Assembly: GCA_003024785.1 (NCBI GenBank)
Contig: PUQB01000004.1
Location: forward strand, 310,001 to 374,000
Direction of reading: 5' to 3'
Length of the DNA stretch: 64,000 bases
Source of the DNA: Selaginella tamariscina
Lineage: Eukaryota > Streptophyta > Lycopodiopsida > Selaginellales > Selaginellaceae
In this document: one piece after another, positions 40,439 to 53,000 of the stretch
Numbering within the stretch: the stretch's first letter is position 1
How the letters are laid out: each line of letters starts with the position of its first letter
Translations under genes and position numbers: made by a program
The notes under the pieces: model-generated
The model's database searches: none
What the model saw: only the letters and a program-made list of their open reading frames with translations
Told to the model about the DNA's origin: nothing

Positions 40439-40752
40439 AACACACAAAAGCTATATAATACTGCATGTATGTGTTCGTGCGTGTGCGTAATGTACAATCT
40501 ACTAACGGAATGAAATGCAGCTACTACTTAACCATAGTTATTATGTTACTTTTACATGGGAAAGATGAGAAAGAGAATTCCTCCTCTGCGAGGTGTAGTG
40601 TCTTCTTCTTTTTAACGCACGAGTTCACACTTAAAACCTTCAAGTAAACAATTCCTATGTGTGCAGGTGATGAGCTCCAAGACGTGAAGGAAAGGCTGAG
40701 GCATTGGGCTCGAGCTGTTGCATGCCTCTCTAAACAATCCGGACTTTGCTAG
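39700..40752 (+). CDS. DUF1685-family protein, two exons, in-frame stop near the N-terminus
   Basis: Exon 1 ends at 40213 and exon 2 is 40667-40752. The diagnostic core is SLTEDDFDELQGCIDLGFRF, then CNTLPALEICYAVNRQ, and the C-terminal KERLRHWARAVACLSKQ, which is the DUF1685 layout. The function of this plant family is not established. An in-frame ATG at 39700 gives HVEGLFSQYQLAVKLP, resembling the short N-terminal helix of the family, but a TAG follows at 39760. The frame then stays open to the core. Either that TAG is a sequence error, or an upstream splice exists, or translation starts at 39964 and gives a shorter protein of about 112 aa. The intron holds (GA)n tracts and a duplicated segment. 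Confidence 0.78.
40300..40500. repeat. Duplicated (GA)n-plus-tail segment in the DUF1685 intron
   Basis: Two copies of GAGAGAGAAGTA(G/A)CACACAAAAGC followed by TATATAATA and CACGTACGTGTT / CATGTATGTGTTCG lie about 120 bases apart. The second is preceded by an uninterrupted (GA)n of about 36 bases. Confidence 0.8.
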
Positions 40753-40781
40753 CTACATTAGCTAGCATGTTATAAATCTAT

Positions 40782-42806
40782 TTATATAAACGATGTACTT
40801 AGATTATACACTAAACTATAGCAACCCGAGTCATCCTTACCACACTCAAGCACACGGTTGGCAGCAGAGAAACCTCTTCCTTTATCCACATGAACACCGC
40901 ACGCACTCAACAGAGTCATCCATGCCACAGCGTCTGCCTCAAACGGCATACTCTCCACGAGTTGCTGCGCTCTCTCCAGCTGTCCGGTCCGCGCAAGCAG
41001 ATCGATCCAGCACAGGTAGTGCTCGAGAACAGGCTCGACCCCATACTCCCCAACCATCATGAGGAAGACCTCGTATCCCTCCGTTACCATCCCGGAGCGG
41101 CTGAATGCGGCAAGCAAGCTGACAAACGTCGAGCACTCGGTTTCTGCACCGTCCACCTGCATCTCGAAGAAGGCGTCGAAAGCCAGCTTTCCATACCCAT
41201 TCTGTCCGTAAACCGATACAGCTACATTCCACAGCTGCGTGGTTTTCAAAGGGACTCCATTCATAACACTCCTTGCGTCCTCGATGGTTCCGCATCTGCC
41301 GTACATCTCGATAAGAGCCGCCAAAACAACAACGGACCCAGTGAAACCGCGCTTTACGATCATAGTGTGGATCACTCTCCCACACTTGAGGTCCCCAACC
41401 TTGCCGCAAGCATCCAGGACTCCGACATATGTCTGTTCATTCGGTTCCACCTGAATTTCCATAAAAAGCTTGATGGCAGCTCTCTGTTCATCGCTCCGGG
41501 AATATGCGGAAATCATCGTGTTCCACGATACCACGTCCTTCTCAAACGTACCATTCGGTGAGAACAACCTTCTTGCATCACCAAGACGCCCATTCTGTGC
41601 ATACACAACCAGCATAGCATTCCATGAAACCAGATCTTTCACTGGCATGCTTTCAAAGAGCTCCTCCGCCTCCCAAACACATCCGCCGCGTCCAAGAGCG
41701 GAAACCATCGCATTCCAAGTAACTAAGTCATGGTGAGGCATTCTCACAAAGATCTCCCTGGAGTCAATGAGTTGTCCGTGTTGCGCACATCCTGTCAGCA
41801 TCGTAGTCCACGACACCACGCACCGGCAAGGCATACGGACGAACAAGTCTCGGGCCCCCTGCAAATGCCCGTTATCGGCATATGCTATAAGCATGACGTT
41901 CCATGAAGACAGGTCCAGCTCAAGCATCTCATCGAACATATTCTTCGCTTCCTCAACCTTTCTACACCGGACTAACGCATTCAGCATAGAGTTCCACGAA
42001 ACAATGCTCCATAGTGGCATTTTCTCGAACAGCCTCTTGGTGTCCTGCAAATGCCCATTCCGGGCATATGCATTAATCATCACAGTCCAGGAGACAACGT
42101 TTCGTTCTTCCATCCTTTCAAATAGGAGTTTCGCATCTGTCACTCTCCCACACTTCCCGTACATAGTCATTACTGCAGCTGCCACGGAAGATCCGAATCA
42201 AATCCACATTCACTGGCAATCCCATGCACAAGCTTTCCAAACTTTGAGAGCGTCAGCTCTGAGCAGATACCGAGTACATTGACAAACGTGCTTCTTGTCA
42301 GGCTTGGTCCCGTCCTGTTGCATTGCCCGAAACAGCACAAGAGCCTGCTGCAAATGCCCAGTCTGAGCATATGCAGAGATCATTGCATTCCATGAAACAG
42401 AGCTTCTTCTAGGCATGACATCGAACAGCTCCCTCGCTCTCTGTATATGCCCGTTCTGTGCATATGCAACTACCATGATCGTATTTGTGTAGGCATTCCT
42501 GTCTTGCTCATCAAGGGACTTGTACACTTCCACGGATTCATCGATGAGGCCACATCTTGCGTACATCTGAATGATGGAATTTACCAGAGGTGTGTTGTGT
42601 TGGAATTGATGGCTGATGATGTGTGTGTGAACTCTCCTGCCCTCCTCGACTGAGCCCGTCTCCCTGCATCTGCGAAGCAGGAACGCGTACAGCGTGGGAT
42701 CTACAAGTGGAATATCCTGGGGAGTGTGATGTTCACTCTGAGTCTTTGGCATTGCCTGCGGACACAATCTCCATCTCTTTCGTAGCCTGGGAACCGGAAA
42801 ATGCAT
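40782..42806 (-). CDS. Pentatricopeptide repeat protein (PLS class, short E tail), single exon, two frame breaks
   Basis: About 674 aa from an ATG at 42806 (MHFPVPRLRKRWRLCPQAM, basic, organelle-presequence-like). Repeats with the usual phrases (NAMISAYAQTGHLQQA, MYGKCGRVTDAKLLFERM, VSWTVMINAYARNGHL, and so on) run almost to the end, with about 15-18 motifs by eye. The tail begins as an E motif (WMTLLSACGVHVDKGRGFSA) and stops soon after, with no DYW deaminase. Such proteins bind organellar RNA one base per repeat, and E-type members commonly act in C-to-U editing with a DYW partner supplied in trans; that is inference here. The frame breaks twice, at about 42288 (one extra A) and about 42187 (one base missing). 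The first ORF would otherwise end after the fourth or fifth repeat. Antisense ORFs up to 223 codons are shadows. Confidence 0.9.
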
Positions 42807-42837
42807 ACATTCCCAACAGTTGTACAAGAAGTTTATG

Positions 42838-42838
<1 letters not shown>

Positions 42839-42908
<70 letters not shown>
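42839..42908. repeat. (TC)n(AC)n microsatellite in the PPR leader
   Basis: About 30 bases of TC and 36 of AC, 33 bases upstream of the PPR start codon. On the transcript it is (GU)n(GA)n directly before the AUG. Confidence 0.92.
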
Positions 42909-42911
<3 letters not shown>

Positions 42912-42993
42912 GAAAGATAATTGATCAAACCTTGCTAACAACATACTAAATGCATAAAGCTACGTAGCACAGCCAAATCTATAGTAACATCTG

Positions 42994-45900
42994 TCAAACA
43001 TGGGTGGAGGGAAGAAGGAGGTGGAGGAGGTGGAGTTGAAGGGGCGGAGAGACAGGCAAAGGTGGCTGAGCCTGAATATACAAAACCTGTTGTTGTTGCT
43101 GCTGCGCTTGTGTTATATCATACCAGTTTGTTTGAGCCACAGGAGAGACGTCCTCCATTTCGAGCTCTACATCCACTTGCTCGAGAACACATGGCTGCTT
43201 ATGTGTCTCCGGCTCAAGTACAGGTACTACTGCCCCTTCCATGTATGTCATACTTCTCCCACCATTGCTGTCTTCTTCTTCAGAGAGTCGCGGCATCCCC
43301 AAGCCAGGCAAAGAAAAGCCAGCATTGCTAAAATAAACAATGTGCATATATACATGTGATCCTTAAACAAGTATAATTATATCCTAGTATATACATACAA
43401 TATATATTGAAATATGAATTATGTCATGTAAATATGTCATAATATACATACATTATGTATTATATGTTTATTACGTATGGATGTACGACTAGATAATTCT
43501 ATTTAGTTATATCCTAATAAATTATTGAAATACCTGCCATACTCATCCACTTGCATCCCGTCCATTTCCCGAATTGGATCGTTCAAGGGACGCTCAGTTC
43601 GACCGGCTCGTTGACTGCTTGGCTTCTCAGCATCGTGAAACTCTATTTCTTTTATGAAATGCTTCACCACAGATTCCGGGAATATACTTCGCTCCTGCCA
43701 TTGTTGAAGAACCTGAAACATATAGGTTTTCTCAAATATATATGCCTGTGCGTGCGTGCGTGCGTGCGTGAGAGAGAGAGTCTATATAACAAAAAACTTA
43801 CAATACATACATAAGTGTCTCACTATACATAAAAAGCGCGCAATATATATATATAAATTGGTTGATGTATAAAATAAAGAAGACTCACTTTCAAGCATTG
43901 CCTACGGTTCTCCTTGCAAAGCTGCCAGGTTGGAGCCGCAGCAGTCAAAAGACGGGGCAAAGCATTTGTACCAAACAACTGTATACTCCAGCAGACGTTC
44001 CTGTAAATTACTCACCACAATCACTAATAATTATTATAATCACATTAGTGATTACATGAATATAAGTTATATGCCACCAGTGAAACTGTCTGGAAGTGTA
44101 TAATTGTGTCTGCATGTACATGTACAGCATACCTCTATGGTTGTGTGACCATTGAGCTATAGAATCAATGGTTAAAAACAAATCAATCCGCCTGTGGAAG
44201 CTCTTTTCCAACTCAAGTCTTCTGGCTATGATGTCAATTACCTAATTAAAACAGTTAAGTCTCTATTAGCTTTTAAGATGTTTATCATTAACCCACAAAA
44301 CAACCACAAGGCATGCATATGTGTATACGTGTCTCTACACATATATACCTGGTCACTTGCTCCTAGCCTTGCACAATCCACAGCTTGACGGGTAACACGG
44401 CCAATACTATCTTTTGCTCGAGTAAGATTGTCTAAAAGTCCTTCAAGAGCATCTTGTGCTGCCTCGGTTTCAGCACTAAGAAAATAAAATAAATAAATAA
44501 GTAAAATAAATTGGAATAACATCAAAGAGTTTAGTGTTTGAACTGTTTTCTCAGCTAAACCTGGAAGCTGCTTCTCGATGTGGATCACTGCTTCGGGAGA
44601 ACAATGAAACCGTTGGCTTCGATCGAACGGCGAATAAGTACTTCATTGAAGTTGATGGTGCAGATGCAGCCAATCTCTGCTTTTTCTCTTTGGCAGCTTC
44701 GTATCTTAAGAAAAAATAAAATAAATTTACTTTAGCACTCCAGCTGCAACTACTCTATAAAAGAGTATCAAACACACACACACACTTGTTTTTTGTGTGT
44801 GCATATAAATGGATACAAGCATGGAACGTTTATATACAAGAAAGAAAAACGCATATTTACAAGAACTTACGCCTCTCTGACCCTGTTTCCATCTTCACAG
44901 TAAAGCCTGGACGTAGAATGCAGAGTGGGCAACTCAAAGTCCTTCTCAACAAAAAGCTCATCATGCTTTACCAATCTCCTAAAACACTCCAGTCTTGGTA
45001 CCTCTGGGAAATGTTTATCTATTTTAAATGGTGAAGCATACATATATAATATTCATAGACATCTGCTGCATGTATATATGTATACATATGTATATATACC
45101 TTTGGAGCTCTGTGTCAGGTTCTTCAATTTCCTTGCCTTTGCTACTTCTGCCAGCTTCGTAGATTGCAAGCAAGAGTCTTCTTTAACCAGCTTCTTCTCT
45201 AGCTGCTTAGTCAGCTTAGCTTTCACGTTAACTGTAAACAGGCATTAATATATTAACAACTAGCTAATTACATCAAACATTAACATTACATGAAGCGGTA
45301 CACAATTTAGTAAGAGAGAGAGCACCTGTTTACAATCGTGGGCTCCATCAGGACTAGAAGCAGTCATTGTTTGAGGTGCTTCACCACTGCTTCTTAAACG
45401 ATATTTCTCAGCTTTTAAAGGCAGTTGGTTTTCTTGTCCATTAGAAATTATACCTGTCAAAGACATGTCATGACACTACTTGTTTGTACACATATTCAGA
45501 TATACATCTCTCTCCCTCTCTCTCTCATGTCAAAGACACTACCTGTTTGTGCACATATTCAGTATACGTAAATTATGTATGTTACATCTCTTCCGCACGG
45601 TATGCGTTAGCACGAACACACACGTACCTCCATCAGCTTCATTCTTGCAGTTTGCTTCATGCATTATGCGGGCACTAGCCCGTTTCAAAAGAGGTAGATG
45701 CTTATCAGATTCTGTGGCATCTCCCTTTTCTTGTTTTACATGCCGAAAACATAAATTTGTGCGTTGCTTCTTCACTGGTGCAACCTTAGAATATTCTGCT
45801 TTCTTGTCCACAGAATCCCCAAATCCTTCAGCATTGCTCAAGTCTCTCTCTTCAGTATCACTGCTAGCCTGTAGTATGTACATGTGGTGTACATGTTATC

Positions 45901-47488
45901 ACTGCTAGCCAGTATAAGTTACAAACTAGACAGTCACTCACACTTACACTTACAGCTTTTCGTTCCATGCCAACTTGCCTCTTCCTCTTCTGGCATATCT
46001 CTGAGGCGAAATTTATAGATGTGAAACTTATAGGCCTCCTACGGAACGTCCTTGAACACTGTCTTACCCAGCTAAACCTGATTGGCTCGTGTTTATGTTG
46101 TTCAACAACGCTCTCCTTCCCAAATGTATACTGCTCTTCATGTGATGCAAAGTTTGTTAGAACCTTTTCCACAAGGGGAACTCCCCTTTCTGCCCTTTGT
46201 TCCAAAATACTGCTGCACGAGTTTGTACATGAAGATTGTCCTGGATGGCTCTCGTCAAGTGGTCCCTGCATCTTCCACCTGGATCTTGACAACCCTCTTC
46301 CTGTATAAACAAATACATTCATAAGAAATATCTTGCTTGCATATTAGAACAGTTTGGGTGCCATGTAGATTATAAACATATGCAACACTATATAGCAGAC
46401 TGAACATATATATGTACCTAGAAAGCTGATTATAACGGTCTCTATAGGTTTATGCATTCATGAAGAAGAACAAACATCCAGCTAAATGTATGTATAGCTG
46501 ATTATTGTATATAGCCATACACATTCATACAATATATATATACCTTGAGATATGCAATCCATTTCCTCTACGTGATTCCAGTGAAGGTGTAAACGTCTCA
46601 TCAGAAGCAGCATAGCTCTGGTTGCTCGATGTTTGCTCTTCATCATGAACAGCCTCATTATCTCTAATCTCCGCATCAGCAGCCTCACAAATCTCTTTTA
46701 CAGCTCTCTTAAGATCCAGAGGCACACATTTAGATAGAGTTCTTGCATGGAGAGCAGCTCGAGCTTCAAGTGTGAATGCTGAGATCTCTGTATGGTGGCA
46801 AAAACGTCTGCATAAACAACTCAATGAATAAGGCCAACAATTTCTATAATGAAAAAAACAAACCTTAGAGCATTTTAGTTTAGCACAAGTGCGTTGGTTC
46901 ATTGTTAGCCCGTCTGATTAACAAAAAAAATCAAAAAGATGTTATAAGCCACCAGCAGATGCTTACACGCAACACATATACATCTATCTGTGTGTGTGTA
47001 AACATCTGCTATATACTAATCGTGCTATATACTTGTTGAATGAACATCAAATTTTCTACATTACATATAGCTTACTATACATTTCATATACATACATAGT
47101 ACATTTCTATACAATGTGATTTACACATGTACTTACATTTGCTGGGTACCGTAGAAAACAACGAATACTTTGGCAGGATTGTACTGTCTCCCAAAATACT
47201 CTGCCCTGCTAACCTGTAACTTCATCAGTTCTTCACAGATCCGACTGAATCTTAGCATACGGACCAAATACATGATTAAAAGCAAGAAACCGACCAAAAA
47301 ATAAAAAATAAAAATGCATGTGTGTATATGTATGTGTCTAAGTGCGTGCGCGTGCGCGTACAACTTACCCTCGCAGGCCAAGCCGGGAAACCCTTAACCT
47401 TCGCCAACACGAGATCACCTAATTTCCATTGCGCAGCTGCAGCTGCGCCGACGATCCCTTGCCCCGCTTCTTCTTCACCATGACGCAT
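42994..47488 (-). CDS. HUA2/HULK-like PWWP and CID domain protein, 14 exons, several frame breaks
   Basis: Exons (minus): 47488-47369, 47213-47137, 46807-46544, 46300-45954, 45868-45628, 45453-45326, 45231-45100, 45018-44871, 44704-44561, 44475-44349, 44241-44133, 44000-43889, 43712-43534, 43327-42994. The PWWP domain opens LGDLVLAKVKGFPAWPARV and continues VFVVFYGTQQ and RAVKEICEAAD. The C-terminal RNA-polymerase-CTD-interacting (RPR/CID) part has LDNLTRAKDSIGRVTRQAVD, HRRIDLFLTIDSIAQ, ALPRLLTAAAPTW, ENRRQCLKVLQQW, and then LNDPIREMDGMQVDEYGSN. This is the layout of HUA2 and its paralogues, nuclear factors for pre-mRNA processing of MADS-box and flowering-time genes in Arabidopsis. The tail is Gln/Pro/Leu-rich. 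Breaks or phase conflicts occur at about 47418 (another frame gives a basic MVKKKRGKGSS start), at joins 3/4 and 6/7, and at about 43950. Confidence 0.88.
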
Positions 47489-48841
47489 TCAAACTGTCTC
47501 TGTTGCCCTAACAGAATATCCCTTTCTGTTCTTGTTAGCATGTGTTTAACGTGTGTGTATACATGTATTTGCATTTCATATTTTTATTTATTTAATAAAA
47601 AAATGCAAAATATTATCTATTTTTAGTACATCCTTTTTCATATTTCACATTCATCTTTAACACACGTTACATAGGCCCCACTAGCGAAGTGGTTAATTAC
47701 CTTAATTAATTAAATTTTAATAAATTATTTATTCTATCAGTAAGTAGTTTGTTTTTCCACTTACTACGGTAATTGCCACATGCTGTGGCGCTTTGCCATT
47801 TTGTAATCTTAAATAAATCTCATAGGCTCGTGCAAGGAAATAAAGAAAAGCTTAATAATAACTTACTTGGTTAAATTATATACATGTCATTATTTTATGC
47901 ATGGGTTGTATAACCGAACAAAATTGCCTGGTTGTTTAGCTACCACCGAAAAAGCCATATAGGTGCCATGTAATATTAAATTTTAAATAATATCAATTTT
48001 TTAATCATTTGTTATTAATCAATTTGATATCCAAACCATCTCTTCCTTATTTCAATTACCTTTTTTTTTCATTAAATAAAAATGTGATAATATTGAAAAA
48101 AGGTTGATCAAAGGCAAAGAAGGATTATGATGACATACTCATACATCTTTAATCTGTATTTTTATATTATAGAATACATAAATATATACATAACATTATT
48201 ATATTATAAATGTATGTATTTATGTAACTTATATATATTCTAATTACATTCATTTTTACATTATGAAGAGAAAAGCCTCAATATTAGAATTATAAAATAT
48301 ATGAGTGTTTATAATTATACATGTAATATCTCTTTCTTTCCATGTGTGTAATCTCTCTCTCTATGCATACTACTTGCCCCATATGCATGAGTACATATAA
48401 TTATGCATGTAATCTCTTTCTTTCTCTATGCATATATATATGCATATAAACATATGTATATATATATGTGTGTATTGATATGTTTTATGTATGCATATGC
48501 ATTTGTTTTACATATACACACAAGTTTTGAAAACAACTTTATATATATAAACAAAAATGTATAAGTTTAACTGAAAAGTTATAATTTATGTTTATAGGTT
48601 AATTATTTAATATACACAAGAATCACTGTACCATTTGATATAATTATATATATATATGAACACAATATACATTGATTGACTTATATATTGACAAAGGCTA
48701 CTCATTAATATATTTATATATTTATATTTTTCATATAATTTATTCTCAAGTCTTTACAATATATGACACAACGTATTCATATCAGCCCAAAAACCTTAAT
48801 TAATAAAAAAAACCCTATTAACCATGATTAAATAGAAACTA
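47489..48841. other. AT-rich intergenic DNA with a MITE-like fragment
   Basis: Bases about 47670-47800 (TAGGCCCCACTAGCG, GGTTAATTACC, TTGCCACATG) resemble, in inverted orientation, the MITE copies at 18.5 and 48.9 kb, but decayed. The rest is TA-rich with no coding frame. Confidence 0.5.
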
Positions 48842-48971
48842 CTAACTGGTAATTTAATTTTTAATTTAATTAACCACTTTAGTGGAAAACCACAGTGATA
48901 GTTATTATTAATGATGTGGCATTTTTTTTAATTTACTAGGGCCAAATAACCACCGCTAGCGGAAAGTGGCC
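48842..48971. mobile_element. Tourist-like MITE, copy 2
   Basis: The right end CCGCTAGCGGAAAGTGGCC followed by TAA, and the internal CCAAATAACCACC and AACCACT.TA.TGGAAAA, match copy 1 at 18553-18682. The left terminal repeat is degraded, so the left limit is approximate. Confidence 0.6.
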
Positions 48972-49059
48972 TAAGGTAAAATAAAAAATAATAATAAAAA
49001 TAAATAAATTAATAATTTCCAAATTAATGCTTAATAAATGATATCTTAAAAATAAAATG

Positions 49060-52000
49060 AGTTTCAAGAGTTAATCTAGAACATGTGTAGTTATTTCATC
49101 AAGTTCTCGAGAATCTCATAAAGAAACATCATATTCCACCAAATCTTTTATTTTTTTATGTTGTTGAATTCTTTGGTCCTTTGCTTGTAAAGTTGCTTCA
49201 TAATTGGCTTCGCCCTCATCAATGAGGATGTTATGGAAAATAACAAAAGCACTCATAGTATTCAAAATGTGTAGAAGGTGGACTCTCACCTTGTAATTAA
49301 GATAATAAATTTTTTATTTTAAAAGGTTAAATGCTTGCTCAACCATCAATCATGCTTTAGTAAGCTCCTTATTGAAGGACTCCTAACCAAGATTAAGATC
49401 GACACCTATCAAAACTCAAGTTAAATATGTTATAAATATATCACTTTACATGCCTGTGTATGGAACCATTAAAAATGGTTATAATTGGTATCTTTTATCA
49501 CCCATAATATAAGGCTTCGTGAAATCAACATGAGCAGCCTCCAAAGAAACTTCATCAATGATCTTTTAATGAAGTGAGCAATTCTTCCAAACTCGTATAT
49601 CATGCACACTACCTGCAAATACCAAAACATTACAACAAACATAATCAAAATGCATGTAACTTGCTCACTTGGCCATCCAGCATTCACATTTATAAACCTC
49701 TTATGTGCATTAACAATCCCTTGCACAATGATGCTATTTTGTGCTTCCTATCAAAGTAATCTATTCGATCGTTTGTAGAAGGCTAAAGTATCTCCACATG
49801 TGTGCAATCTATGGCCCCCACAACATTTGGTAGATAAGTGTGTATCACATCTTGAAACTCATGTGCCATCTCACGAACTTCATTTTCCATTTATGGAAAT
49901 GCCACCTTATACCAAAACACTGACAAATAACTATTGTCGTCTCCACAAACACAGCCACAATAATCGAAGTTCCAATAGCAAACCTCTCACCAATGTCCAT
50001 GTAGTCATTGTTTCTCATCATCTTCCAAAGTGTAGCTCTAACTCTAATATCCACTCATATAGCTTCTTTGTAGTGGATATCCCGCCTTGAGATGTCATCT
50101 TTTAATACATTACAAATCATAACAAAGGTTCTCTGTGACATTTGAAGAAGTTTTATCCATCTCTCATCATTATAGTGTGACATCATAAATGTATCTGTCA
50201 TAGTTTTTACTATGACTCAACCCTTTACTTTGGACGTTACTATTGTTACCTACTGTACTATGTTGATAAGCCCTAGGTGTAGAAGAAACAGGCTCGCTTA
50301 GTGCACTTGGATATCTAGTGATGGTCCGGCCGGGTGTCATTAGGTATTTGCAAGAAACTCTGGGCGAAGCTAGCACTTCCATCTAGAAAACTCTTACCTT
50401 GGTTTTCCATGTCCCGGTTGGATTAATGGCTAGTTCCGGTGAGTTCGGCATGTCGATATGCTTAGAAATACCCCCAGGTTTGACAGGTTAGGGTTTAGGG
50501 TCGATGGATAACTCACCAAGTATGTTCCCTTGGGAATGAGATTTCAGTGCTAGCCCACTTATGTAAACAGGAAAACAGGGGGGGGGCCTCTGTCACATAA
50601 ATAAGGTAGTATGTAGTGGGAGTCCTGGGTTCATGACTGAGTCGTTGCTCTTCTGCCGGTGCAAGCTCTAGCTTGTGTCGTTAAGGCACAACCCTCTGTT
50701 GTGCCGCCCTAACTTCCAGATGCCAGGGGTACGTCCCACCTTCGGGGTAGCCTACCCTTAACGTTGGCGAATCCATGCCTGGGAGGTCTTGTCGGAATGC
50801 ACGTTCCAAGAGGCAGAGGTTGAGGCTTGTCTCCAGCCTCCTCCTCCACGTCAAGCTAAGAGCAACACTCACAAACCAGGGCACATTCGTGTCTTTGTCC
50901 AACTGTGGTTGTGGGTTCTTGATTGACAAGGGTTTCCTTATCGGGTCTTGAGGGATAATTGAGGTTCTAGAGTTGGCATTTAGGAGCCACGTTTGTGGCA
51001 CTTGGTGCAACTCTTGAATCTAAGGGCTATGGCATGATAGCCCACATCGGGAAGGCAGTGTCACATGGAGATGTGACACTGGGCTAAACGTCACATGGTA
51101 CAACGCCGAGGCACGCCCTTTGGGTTATGTCATGGGCTTGTCGCCAAGGGGTTGGATACTCTAGCAAACAGGCATGCTTGTGCTTGCACTAGGGTGCTAA
51201 GCCTTGGGCATCCCTCAAGGGAGGTTAGGTCTCATAACTAGGTGTGCTTTGGCACACTTGGCTAGGGGAGTGTTCTCCTTGGAATTCAAGGGTTGAACAA
51301 CCTAAACATGTTAGCAGAGCCCTTTCGTGAGGCACTCGCAAGGTCATGTGCTTAGGGTTATCCCAAACCTAGCCTTAGGGAGTTTGCTTAGCAGAACACT
51401 CGTGTCCTCACTAAGTACTAGCCCTAGGTCTAGGGTATAACTTGGCCACTCAAACCCTTAGGGGTTAGTCGTGGTTCAGGGTACCCCTTGTCGCCCTAAA
51501 GGGGTTGTACTCCCGGATGAGGGTGATTCCTCAAGGGGTAAGTGACGATGCCTTAGCTCTGTCCAGGGGTATGTGTGGAACACACGTCTCCTTGATGGGG
51601 GTTAGGGCATGAGCCTGTCTAGGTCTTCTAGGGCAAGACCCTATCAACTAGGGTTATCCTCAAGGGTTTTGGGGGCAGACACTCTAGGGAGACTTAGGCT
51701 AAACCCTAAGTCTCCTGTCCACTTGGGCATTAGAGTCTAACCCTAGGGGTCGTTGGGGTTGTTCTAGAAACTTAGCGTTGCTCACACAGGGTGATGACGC
51801 CGAATGGCCACCTGGTAGCCACGTGTTGCCACGTGTTGGCCCTTTGGATTAAAATTCTGACAGTATCACACCATGCATCACTTCGTAGTTAAACCCACTG
51901 TAAAGAAGAAGACATATCAATTGCAACTTGTGTTGACCTTCGCAATACATCATCATCATTTGAATTGTCATGTTATTTATTTTCAACATTCAAATTAAAA

Positions 52001-53000
52001 TTCAAGTTGTTCATGATGAATTGAACAAAAAAAAATCCCTAGTCATGGTCAAGGCTAATCCTATTAAATAGTCCTAAAAAAATACTATAATCGATAATTA
52101 TAAATAACAAATGAAAATGCATTAACATAATCCAAATAAAAGCTTGCAAATGATAAATATATGCAACCTACATGCACCTATGTTACAAATGTGATCAGCA
52201 ATTCGTGTCATAGTGTCATTCTCAATAGAAGCGTTCTTTTCCCTCATTAACTCTATTGTCCTCTCAAATTGGTGGCTCTTCATCTCAACCTGAGCTCAAA
52301 GTACATATGTACCTTCATTAACCGCTTCAACTAAACTAAATTTTCCCTTCTTTGCTTGCCTTTTTGTCGCAATGACACCCATCTCCATCATCATCTGAGT
52401 TATCAGCAGTCAAAGGTGCACTTGTTGAAGTTGTTTGTGAAGCTGGAGTCATTGGTGGATCATTTTCAAAGTCGTTTAGGTGTTGAGGCATTATGCAACT
52501 TCAATCACCTTGAAATGAATCCAAGAGATCAAACATGTCCAAGTTCCTGTTTGGCAATCTAAGGCGTCATTTCTCTGGATTCGACAAGCTCGAATATGCA
52601 GCAGCTCTCGACTTCCTGTTGTGGTTGTGAATAGCTTTATAATCGTTGATCAAATTCTCCCTACTTCTTACGACTTATTCTTCATCGCGTTCGTCGAAAC
52701 CTTGTGCATTTCTTTTACAATTTGTCTCCAATGTACATTGCTGTTACATTGACAAGTTGCCTAGTTAACATCTATAACCTAGCCATGAACTCTTGTCGTT
52801 TCAACTGCACAAGCATCTTTGTCTCGTTCATTGTCCAATTCCAAGATCGAAGTCATTTGCTTCTTGCTAACCCTCAATCTCATGTGAAGTCTTTCCTAAA
52901 CCTTGGCCCTCGCCCTCATTTTCACCAATGTCAATTGTTTCACCCACTACCCTTGAAGATGATGTTGTTTCCTTGGTCGGACATATCTAGCTGACCTAGC
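49060..53000 (-). mobile_element. PIF/Harbinger transposon relic, interrupted by a solo LTR
   Basis: Minus-strand debris around 49830-49460 reads GAIDCTHVEI, then DRKHKIASLCKGLL in one frame and QGIVNAHKRFINVNAGWPS in the next. These are the first Asp region and the following 'AGWPG'-type motif of Harbinger (ALP1-like) DDE transposases. Further minus-strand remains at about 52560-52200 (DMFDLLDSFQGD, SDDDGDGCHCDKKASKEGKF, QFERTIELMREK) look like the C-terminal part of the partner SANT/Myb-like ORF1 protein. Many stops and frameshifts occur. A solo LTR with a GATAC/GTATC-type target duplication sits inside at 50196-51862. The outer limits are uncertain. Confidence 0.65.
50196..51862 (+). mobile_element. 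Solo LTR, copy 3 (most complete)
   Basis: 1667 bases, starting TGTCATAGTTTTTACTATGA and ending AAAATTCTGACA, flanked by the perfect 5-bp duplication GTATC (50191-50195 and 51863-51867). It aligns in plus orientation with copy 2 (7205-8715) and inverted with copy 1. The first 20 bases form a hairpin (TCATAGT...ACTATGA). No coding sequence of a known retrotransposon lies within or next to it, and the flanks are Harbinger relic on both sides. Confidence 0.88.

Noticed and set aside
40890..41561. A 223-codon plus-strand ORF
   Set aside because: It is antisense to the PPR coding region, which shows unmistakable repeat motifs on the minus strand.
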